Below are positions 1 through 5,056 of a DNA stretch of 5,056 bases, piece after piece; the stretch's first letter is position 1, and every line of letters starts with the position of its first letter. Position numbers and translations under genes: made by a program. Below the pieces are notes generated by a model. That model worked only from the letters and a program-made list of their open reading frames with translations, made no database searches and was not told the DNA's origin. The DNA is from Mycoplasmatota bacterium (GTDB taxonomy: Bacteria; Bacillota_I; Bacilli_A; Izemoplasmatales; Izemoplasmataceae), in contig JAFLJX010000100.1 of the NCBI GenBank assembly GCA_022712785.1, forward strand, positions 1-5,056. The letters run 5' to 3'.

Positions 1-723
1 ATCAACTACCATATTACCGCTTGCTTCTAATAGTTTACCGTTGTTATTTATCACACATTTCTTCATTAAATCATTAGACATGTTATCAAGCATAATAATA
101 TCACATTCAGTGTCTAAAGCCTCCAAAAATTGGTTATAATCCTCAACTTCAACTTCAATTTTTATTGAATGGTCAATCTTTGATTTTATAATTTCAACAG
201 CCTTAGTAATTGATCCCGCAGCTTTTAGATGATTGTCTTTAATCATTACTTGATCACTTAAACTATAACGATGATTTGTTCCACCGCCATGTAACACTGC
301 CATTTTGTCCAATATTCTTAAGTTAGGCGTTGTTTTTCTTGTATCTAAAATCTTAGTGTTTAAATTACCAACTTTAACAACAAATTCATTTGTTAAAGTT
401 GCTACTCCACACATCCTCTGAAATAGATTTAGAGCAACTCTTTCACCTTTTAAAATAGAACTAGATTTACCGCTAATTATAGCGATTACGTCACCAATGT
501 CTACCTTAAACCCATTGCCGTTTATTACTTTAATATATATATCTTCATCAACTATATTAAATACTCTTTTCATTACTTCTACACCACTGATTATACCAGA
601 TTCCTTAGCTACAAAAAAACCTTCGCTAACCTCATTTGTGAAAAGATTATCTGTAGTTATATCAATAGTTGGTATGTCTTCTTTTAATGCATTTATGATT
701 ATATTATCAATAGTTTTATGCAT
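1..723 (-). CDS. nadC: Quinolinate phosphoribosyltransferase (decarboxylating), C-terminus cut by window edge
   Basis: NadC converts quinolinate and PRPP to nicotinate mononucleotide, CO2 and pyrophosphate, the step where the de novo route enters NAD synthesis; it is cytosolic. The 241 visible residues carry the family signatures in order: ERVALNLFQRMCGVAT (94-109), LDTRKTTPNLR (126-136), the GGG-NHR segment (146-152), IKDNH (161-165), VEVE (191-194), IIMLDNM (209-215) and LEASGN (232-237). By family knowledge the basic residues in these blocks (R95, R129, H151, R152, K162) line the quinolinate/PRPP site. The usual length is about 280, so some 40 residues lie beyond position 1. The ATG at 723-721 is preceded by AGGAG at good spacing. 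One oddity is Asn134 where the family normally has Gly in TTPG. The gene starts 9 bases after the Fic-like gene and is probably in its operon; nadA or nadB could follow outside the window. The assignment is very secure. Confidence 0.96.
   Translation of the reverse strand, partial: MHKTIDNIIINALKEDIPTIDITTDNLFTNEVSEGFFVAKESGIISGVEVMKRVFNIVDEDIYIKVINGNGFKVDIGDVIAIISGKSSSILKGERVALNLFQRMCGVATLTNEFVVKVGNLNTKILDTRKTTPNLRILDKMAVLHGGGTNHRYSLSDQVMIKDNHLKAAGSITKAVEIIKSKIDHSIKIEVEVEDYNQFLEALDTECDIIMLDNMSNDLMKKCVINNNGKLLEASGNMVVD
369..401. repeat. Perfect 11-bp inverted repeat inside nadC
   Basis: On the plus strand CAACTTTAACA (369-379) is the exact reverse complement of TGTTAAAGTTG (391-401), with an 11-base gap. 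It falls in the nadC codons for about residues 108-118 and would fold as a weak, AT-rich hairpin in the mRNA. No T-run follows, so it is not a terminator; it may be fortuitous. Confidence 0.5.
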
Positions 724-729
724 AATAGT

Positions 730-734
730 CTCCT
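730..734 (-). promoter_or_regulatory. nadC ribosome binding site overlapping the upstream stop codon
   Basis: AGGAG on the minus strand lies 6 bases before the nadC ATG. The TAG stop of the preceding gene occupies 735-733, so stop codon and Shine-Dalgarno share bases in the string TAGGAG. Ribosomes ending the upstream gene would finish on the nadC initiation site, which suggests translational coupling and fixes the nadC start. Confidence 0.8.
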
Positions 735-1803
735 ATATATTAAGATCAAGTTGCTCGTAAACAACTTTTTTATTTTTTGATTCAAATAGTTTAATCCATT
801 TAGCGCTTCGACCCTTACCAAGTGGTCGAATTTTTTCTTCGTCTCTTAATCGTTTTAATGTCCGATTAATAGTAGAATCAGATATGTAAGGATGAGCAAT
901 TCTAATATCATCTTTACTAAATACATCTTTTAATTTATGGATAGTATTTTCAACATTATTTGACTTATTTAAATGTGCGTCAAATTCATGATCTCTGATT
1001 AATAAGTTGATTTTATTATATGCTTGTAGTGATATATTTATTGTAAATCTGTGAAATGGAAGTAATTGACTGAAGCCTTCAACCCAATTATATGATGCAT
1101 TTCCCTTAACTCTTTGAAATTCGTCTTTGTTTTCATTTAACAATTCCATAAAACTAATGTATTCAAAAGCTTCATAGTTATTAGTTATTAATAGTATATA
1201 AAGCAACAATATACCTATTTCTTCATTTTTCTCTTTAAATGGAGCTACATTCACAAAATCAATAAAGAAATTACATGCAATGTATGATATTTCGTACTTA
1301 TTTTCAATAACGGTTTTTTTATATAAGTCGATCATATCCTCTAAGTCTTCCCTTTTAGATGGTACTTTATTATTTGAAAGCAATAAGTTATGAGTTTTTT
1401 TCTCATTTTTAATGAATCCAATTTTTTTATCAGATATTACGTCTGTGTACAAAATTTTAAGTAAATCAAAAACTTCATTTGTTATTAGAGCAAATGTAGA
1501 GGTTTCTTTATGTATTTTTGTGAAGACAATCTTTAAATTCAGAATAAATTTCTCGTCCTTATTTTTAGGTAAAACATCTTTATATATCAATGATTTAAGT
1601 CTAGTTTCACTAACGTTTAACCCTAAAAATTTAACAAAGTAGTAAGTATCATTACTTATCGTTTGTCGCACCATTACTTGATAATCAGTATTTAGTGTTT
1701 CATGATTATAGTCATTCATACCTATAGATTTATAGATGTTAAGATAAGCCATTATAATATCATGTGGTATATGTGTTCTATTGATATTTGATAAACAATT
1801 CAT
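733..1803 (-). CDS. Degenerate Fic-domain protein with C-terminal winged helix, putative regulator of the nadC operon
   Basis: A 356-residue soluble protein without signal peptide or membrane segment. Residues about 10-120 resemble the helical N-terminal part of Fic proteins. Residues about 150-265 follow the Fic core pattern: a helix ending in ACNFFIDFVNVAPF, then a hydrophobic LLLYILL helix, then EYISFMELLNENKDEF, which matches the usual Fic segment after the active loop. The loop at 186-198 reads VAPFKEKNEEIGI where active enzymes have HPFxDGNGRxGR, so the catalytic His, the glycines and both Args are gone while Pro, Phe and Asn remain; AMP transfer is unlikely. Residues about 285-340 look like a winged helix: FSKDDI, recognition-helix-like SDSTINRTLKRLRDEEKI, then wing GKGRSAKWIKL. 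The start is supported by a GAGGTGA ribosome site. It is the first gene after its own promoter and ends 9 bases before nadC, so an autoregulatory NAD-pathway role is inferred. The Fic assignment is from memory of the pattern; an unrelated helical HTH protein remains possible. Confidence 0.72.
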   Translation of the reverse strand: MNCLSNINRTHIPHDIIMAYLNIYKSIGMNDYNHETLNTDYQVMVRQTISNDTYYFVKFLGLNVSETRLKSLIYKDVLPKNKDEKFILNLKIVFTKIHKETSTFALITNEVFDLLKILYTDVISDKKIGFIKNEKKTHNLLLSNNKVPSKREDLEDMIDLYKKTVIENKYEISYIACNFFIDFVNVAPFKEKNEEIGILLLYILLITNNYEAFEYISFMELLNENKDEFQRVKGNASYNWVEGFSQLLPFHRFTINISLQAYNKINLLIRDHEFDAHLNKSNNVENTIHKLKDVFSKDDIRIAHPYISDSTINRTLKRLRDEEKIRPLGKGRSAKWIKLFESKNKKVVYEQLDLNI

Positions 1804-1807
1804 TTAA

Positions 1808-1814
1808 TCACCTC
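1808..1814 (-). promoter_or_regulatory. Ribosome binding site of the Fic-like gene
   Basis: GAGGTGA on the minus strand lies 4 bases upstream of the ATG at 1803-1801. It is an extended match to the 16S anti-Shine-Dalgarno sequence and selects this ATG over any internal methionine. Confidence 0.85.
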
Positions 1815-1836
1815 ATACATAGTTTTTATATACTCT

Positions 1837-1864
1837 ATTTTACTACATTTAGAATAAAATACAA
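1837..1864 (-). promoter_or_regulatory. Putative sigma-A-type promoter of the Fic-like/nadC operon
   Basis: On the minus strand, TTGTAT (1864-1859) serves as -35 and TAAAAT (1842-1837, five of six matches to TATAAT) as -10, with a 16-base spacer. Transcription would start near 1830, giving a leader of about 27 bases that contains the GAGGTGA ribosome site. The preceding parC terminator makes a separate promoter necessary here. The -35 match is only moderate and the region is AT-rich, so the exact boxes are tentative. Confidence 0.55.
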
Positions 1865-1875
1865 TTATTTTATTC
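1852..1875. promoter_or_regulatory. Perfect 10-bp inverted repeat over the -35 box, candidate operator
   Basis: Arms GAATAAAATA (1852-1861) and TATTTTATTC (1866-1875) are exact reverse complements separated by 4 bases. The palindrome covers the whole proposed -35 element, a position typical for repressor binding. The first gene downstream encodes a winged-helix protein, so autoregulation is a reasonable inference. It is not followed by a T-run on the minus strand and has no G/C-rich stem, so it does not look like a terminator. AT-richness raises the chance of a fortuitous palindrome. Confidence 0.5.
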
Positions 1876-1909
1876 GTTTATTATGCTCATTTACTAAAAA
1901 TATGAGTAT

Positions 1910-1942
1910 GATTAAAGAAAAAGCAGCGAAAGCTGCTTTTTA
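1910..1942 (-). terminator. Rho-independent terminator of the parE-parC operon
   Basis: A perfect 10-bp stem, AAAAAGCAGC (1918-1927) against GCTGCTTTTT (1932-1941), encloses a 4-base loop. On the minus-strand transcript the loop is TTTC and the stem is followed by CTTTAAT, extending the U-tract. The parC stop codon TAA (1942-1940) lies in the 5' foot of the stem. The symmetrical A/T feet would also let it work on the plus strand, but no plus-strand gene is seen. Confidence 0.9.
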
Positions 1943-4456
1943 GTCAAACAATTTTTGTTGAATAATTTCTAAATCATCTTCTTTTACATAGTCACTTATA
2001 GGAGTTATTTTATCGTCATATTCAAACTGCTCAATATTCATAAATAAAGGTTTCCCAAATCGTGGTTTAATAAATGATTTACCATTTCCAGATTTATCGA
2101 TTTTTATATCAAATGCATTAATGGTAACTAATGCTTTTGTAGTATTAACTACAATTTTCGCTCGGTTTTTATATTGTGTTGCATTCATTAAACATAAATC
2201 AGTAATCAAGAACGGATTAGATTTAACCTCTTTATAAAGCCTAACACCTTTGTTAGTCCGTTTTTTCTTAGGAATATCTAATACATTAACTCGTTTAATT
2301 GTTCCTCTATGTGTAAGAACCAATATATCATTATGATCTTCAAGAACTATACCTGATGCAAGTTTATGTTTTTGAGGTAAGTTCATGCCTTTAACACCTT
2401 TTGCAGTTGTACTAGTAATTGGAACTTCGGACATACTCATTCTAAGTCCAAGCCCTTTATTTGAAACAATCAGAACTTCTTTTCCTAGTGACTCTGTTAA
2501 ATCTATTCCTACAACTTCATCATTTTTATTTAAGTTAATAGCCTTAATAGTTTTTGAGTATCTTGAAACATTAAATTCTTCTAATTTTGTAAGCTTAATT
2601 AAGTTAGACTTCGTCACAAAGAATAAGTATTTGTCTGAATTAAAATCTGTGACGTGAATTGTTTTAATAATTGTTTCATCTTCTTCTAATTGAACAATAT
2701 TATTTATATGAGTTCCCAATTCTTTCCATTTATAATCTGGAATTTCAAATACTGGAAGATATACATAATTCCCTTTATTAGTGAATATAAGTATAGTGTC
2801 TAAAGTAGAAACTTCATCATTAAACAGCATTGAATCATCATCTTTAAGAGAAGGTTTTACTGTTGCTTTAAATGATCTTGGAGTTGATCTTTTTATGTAA
2901 CCTTGTCTTGTAATACCAACTACAACTTGTTCTTCTGTTACTAATTCTTCTTTTAGTATAGTGATTTTTTCAATTTCAGTTTCAATTTCAGATCTTCTTG
3001 GTGTAGCAAGTATTTTTATTATGCTAAATAACTCATCTTTTACTACTCTTTGAAGGTCTTCTTCGTTATGTAATATCTTATTTAGCTCGTCTATTGTTAT
3101 GCTAAGATTCTCATTCTCTTTTTCTAAAGCTCCTATATCAGTATTTGATAACCTATATAATTGTAAAGTAACAATTGCTTCAGATTGTTCTTCTGTAAAT
3201 TTATACTTTTTAATTAATTTAGACTTAGCATCACGTTTATCTTTTGAAGCCCTAATCAAAGCGATTACATCATCCAAAATATCCATCATTTTTATGATAC
3301 CATCAACAATGTGTAATCTTTTTTGAGCTTTTCTTAGTTGGTAATTTGATCTATTAGTTACAACAATTTTTTGATGTAAGATATATGCATCAATAATCCT
3401 GAACATACCAGTTAAAACTGGTCTTTTATTAATTATTGAAACCATATTGTAGTTATATGATTTAGATAAGTCAGTTTTTTTATGTAAAAAGTTTAGTATA
3501 AACTCAGGATCAGCATCTTTTTTGATGTCGATAACAATTCTTAACCCTTCTCTGTCAGATTCATCTCTAACTTCTGAAATTCCATCAATTCTTTTCTTAA
3601 TTCTAATGTCATCCATCTTACGAACAAGTACTGCTTTGTTAACTTCATATGGTAATTCAGTTACTATTATTGATTTATTTTCAATAACTGCTTTTGATTT
3701 TATTATTATTCTTCCTCTACCAGTTTCGAGTGCTTTTCTAATTTGATCTTTACCTTGAACTATTGCCCCTGAAGGGAAATCTGGACCTTTGACAATTTTC
3801 ATTAAGTCGTCAATTGTCATTTCTGGATCATCAATTCTTTTAATAACTGCTTTTACAATCTCTCTTAAATTATGAGGTGGAATTTCTGTAGCATAACCAG
3901 CTGAAATACCAGTAGCACCATTAACTAATAAGTTTGGATATCTTGAAGGAAGTACGGTTGGTTCATATTCCTCATCATCAAAGTTAGGAACAAAATCGAC
4001 AGTTCTTTTATCAATATCCTTCAATAAATATTCACTCATTTTACTCATTCGTGCTTCGGTATAACGCATAGCTGCTGCACTATCTCCGTCTATTGAACCA
4101 TTGTTACCATGCATGTCAATAAGTGGATTTCTTATTTTCCATGTTTGTGATAATCTTACCATTGCATCATAAATTGAAGAATCACCATGAGGATGATACT
4201 TACCAATAACGTCTCCAACAATACGTGCAGACTTTTTATAAGGCTTATCGCTAAACATTCCAAGTTTGTACATTGAATAAAGTATTCTTCTTTGAACTGG
4301 TTTTAATCCATCACGTACATCAGGTAAAGCACGTTCTTGAATAATATATTTAGAGTATCTACCAAATCTTTCACCAACAATATCTTCTAAATTTTCTTTT
4401 ATTATTTTTTGATCTACATATCTTTCAATTTCTTCAAGTATTTTTCTTTTTGCCAT
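1940..4456 (-). CDS. parC: DNA topoisomerase IV subunit A (ParC)
   Basis: ParC is the DNA-cleaving subunit of topoisomerase IV; with ParE it forms an A2B2 enzyme that unlinks daughter chromosomes and relaxes supercoils. The 838 residues are complete and slightly longer than typical Bacillota ParC (about 800). The N-terminal breakage-reunion domain (about 20-490) contains ERALPDVRDGLKPVQRRILY (41-60), the winged-helix region with KYHPHGDSSIYDAMVR (86-101) and the catalytic Tyr132 in AAAMRYTEARM. The C-terminal part (about 508-815) shows repeated pinwheel blades, for example GYIKRSTPRSF, GLGLRMSMSEVP and GTIKRVNVLDIP. A GyrA-box (QRGGKG) is absent, and WKELGTHINNIV is ParC-like, which favours ParC over GyrA, as does the parE neighbour. 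In the quinolone-resistance region Ser93 and Asp97 are the usual susceptible-type residues. The gene begins 2 bases after the parE stop; a weak GGGGA site (4467-4463) within the end of parE suggests coupling. Confidence 0.96.
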   Translation of the reverse strand: MAKRKILEEIERYVDQKIIKENLEDIVGERFGRYSKYIIQERALPDVRDGLKPVQRRILYSMYKLGMFSDKPYKKSARIVGDVIGKYHPHGDSSIYDAMVRLSQTWKIRNPLIDMHGNNGSIDGDSAAAMRYTEARMSKMSEYLLKDIDKRTVDFVPNFDDEEYEPTVLPSRYPNLLVNGATGISAGYATEIPPHNLREIVKAVIKRIDDPEMTIDDLMKIVKGPDFPSGAIVQGKDQIRKALETGRGRIIIKSKAVIENKSIIVTELPYEVNKAVLVRKMDDIRIKKRIDGISEVRDESDREGLRIVIDIKKDADPEFILNFLHKKTDLSKSYNYNMVSIINKRPVLTGMFRIIDAYILHQKIVVTNRSNYQLRKAQKRLHIVDGIIKMMDILDDVIALIRASKDKRDAKSKLIKKYKFTEEQSEAIVTLQLYRLSNTDIGALEKENENLSITIDELNKILHNEEDLQRVVKDELFSIIKILATPRRSEIETEIEKITILKEELVTEEQVVVGITRQGYIKRSTPRSFKATVKPSLKDDDSMLFNDEVSTLDTILIFTNKGNYVYLPVFEIPDYKWKELGTHINNIVQLEEDETIIKTIHVTDFNSDKYLFFVTKSNLIKLTKLEEFNVSRYSKTIKAINLNKNDEVVGIDLTESLGKEVLIVSNKGLGLRMSMSEVPITSTTAKGVKGMNLPQKHKLASGIVLEDHNDILVLTHRGTIKRVNVLDIPKKKRTNKGVRLYKEVKSNPFLITDLCLMNATQYKNRAKIVVNTTKALVTINAFDIKIDKSGNGKSFIKPRFGKPLFMNIEQFEYDDKITPISDYVKEDDLEIIQQKLFD

Positions 4457-4458
4457 TG

Positions 4459-5056
4459 TTAGTCCCCGATTACAAAGTTATCTTCAGTACTGAATTCAAC
4501 ATTTGCTTCAATCCAGTCACGTCTAGGCTCAACTTTGTCTCCCATAAGTATAGTGATTCGCTGGTCAGCATCAGCTAAATCTTCAATGTTCACTTGAATT
4601 AATGTTCTAGTAGTAGGATCCATAGTCGTATCCCATAACTGAGTTGCGTTCATTTCTCCTAAACCTTTAAATCTTTGAATATTATAGTTTTTATGAGGGG
4701 CTGTTAAAACAGATAACTCTTCATCAGTCCATGCATATTCACTAATTGTTTTATTTCTTACTCTTCTTGTTACTTTATATAATGGTGGTAGAGCAATATA
4801 TACTTTATTTGCTTCTACTAATTCTCTCATATATCTAAAAAAGAATGTTAGTAATAATACTTGGATATGTGCACCATCAGTATCAGCATCTGTCATAATT
4901 ATTACTTTATCATAATTACATTTTGTTATATCAAAATCAGGACCTAGTCCTGCACCAATTGTATGAATTATTGTATTAATTTCTTCATTTTTTAATACGT
5001 CTTCAATCTTTGCTTTTTCTGTATTTATAACTTTACCTCTAAGTGGTAAAATTGCC
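4459..5056 (-). CDS. parE: DNA topoisomerase IV subunit B (ParE), N-terminus cut by window edge
   Basis: ParE is the ATPase and TOPRIM subunit of topoisomerase IV. Only the last 198 residues are present; the reading frame stays open to the right edge (first full codon at 5055), so the methionine at 4896 is internal and not a start. Visible TOPRIM landmarks are ILPLRGKVINTEKAK (2-16), IHTIGAGLGPDFD (30-42) and MTDADTDGAHI (54-64), whose DADTD acidic cluster (56-60) binds Mg2+. The catalytic Glu of the EGDSA motif lies outside. Further on come the membrane-unrelated hydrophobic helix VLLLTFFFRYM, ALPPLYKV, QRFKGLGEMNATQLWDTTMDP and MGDKVEPRRDWIE, the family C-terminus. The fragment ends in VIGD with a TAA stop two bases before parC. 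GyrB shares most motifs, but the adjoining parC and the short spacer decide for ParE. The operon promoter is not in the window. Confidence 0.95.
   Translation of the reverse strand, partial: AILPLRGKVINTEKAKIEDVLKNEEINTIIHTIGAGLGPDFDITKCNYDKVIIMTDADTDGAHIQVLLLTFFFRYMRELVEANKVYIALPPLYKVTRRVRNKTISEYAWTDEELSVLTAPHKNYNIQRFKGLGEMNATQLWDTTMDPTTRTLIQVNIEDLADADQRITILMGDKVEPRRDWIEANVEFSTEDNFVIGD

Noticed and set aside
497..760. Plus-strand ORF of 87 codons
   Set aside because: It is antisense to nadC and the end of the Fic-like gene, has no recognisable domain, and its low-complexity Ile/Ser/Thr composition is typical of a shadow frame.
1210..1248. Active Fic AMP-transferase toxin
   Set aside because: The HPFxxGNGR motif is not preserved, no antitoxin-like small gene is adjacent, and the neighbour is a metabolic gene.
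1412..1642. Plus-strand ORF of 76 codons
   Set aside because: Antisense to the Fic-like gene, with no ribosome site or domain; the minus-strand frame has the better support.
2385..3746. Three plus-strand ORFs of 74-90 codons (2385-2657, 3099-3326, 3522-3746)
   Set aside because: All lie antisense to the strongly conserved parC gene and show only shadow-frame composition.
1940..4456. GyrA instead of ParC
   Set aside because: There is no GyrA-box, the C-terminal blades are ParC-like, and parE lies directly upstream with a 2-base spacer.
4215..4456. Quinolone-resistance substitutions in ParC
   Set aside because: The resistance-determining segment (residues 81-101, DNA about 4154-4216, just beside this span) keeps Ser93 and Asp97, the usual susceptible-type residues, so nothing unusual is seen.
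4459..4896. A separate 145-residue gene starting at the methionine at 4896
   Set aside because: That methionine is inside the TOPRIM motif MTDADTDGAHI, and the frame continues open upstream with further ParE sequence, so this is the tail of parE.
1..5056. CRISPR arrays, tRNA or rRNA genes, insertion sequences or phage genes
   Set aside because: No regularly spaced repeats, cloverleaf-like segments, transposase motifs or element ends were found; the window is almost fully occupied by four chromosomal genes.

Overview
The window is a low-GC bacterial chromosome segment in which every supported gene lies on the minus strand, so transcription runs from high to low coordinates. Base composition, a separate ParE/ParC topoisomerase IV, strong Shine-Dalgarno sites and standard-code reading (TGG tryptophan, no in-frame TGA) point to an AT-rich Bacillota or a less reduced Mollicutes-like relative. 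Carrying a nicotinate-nucleotide biosynthesis gene also argues against a highly reduced mycoplasma. The genus cannot be fixed from the sequence alone.

Right part (1940-5056): the 3' end of parE, cut by the window edge, is followed two bases later by a complete parC. Together they encode topoisomerase IV, the ATP-dependent decatenase. The operon ends in a clean rho-independent hairpin whose stem overlaps the parC stop codon.

Middle (1804-1917): a short intergenic region holds a plausible sigma-A-type promoter. A perfect 10-bp inverted repeat covers its -35 element and looks like an operator.

Left part (1-1803): this promoter would drive a 356-residue protein that I read as a degenerate Fic-fold domain followed by a C-terminal winged helix. 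After a 9-base gap comes nadC (quinolinate phosphoribosyltransferase, de novo NAD synthesis), which runs off the left edge about 40 residues before its expected end. The stop codon of the first gene is embedded in the nadC Shine-Dalgarno site, so the two are very probably cotranscribed and translationally coupled.

The most interesting reading is that the Fic-like protein has lost the AMP-transferase motif and acts as a DNA-binding regulator of its own operon, possibly sensing a nucleotide related to NAD. This is an inference from domain layout, gene order and the operator-like palindrome; no known NAD regulator family is recognised in it.
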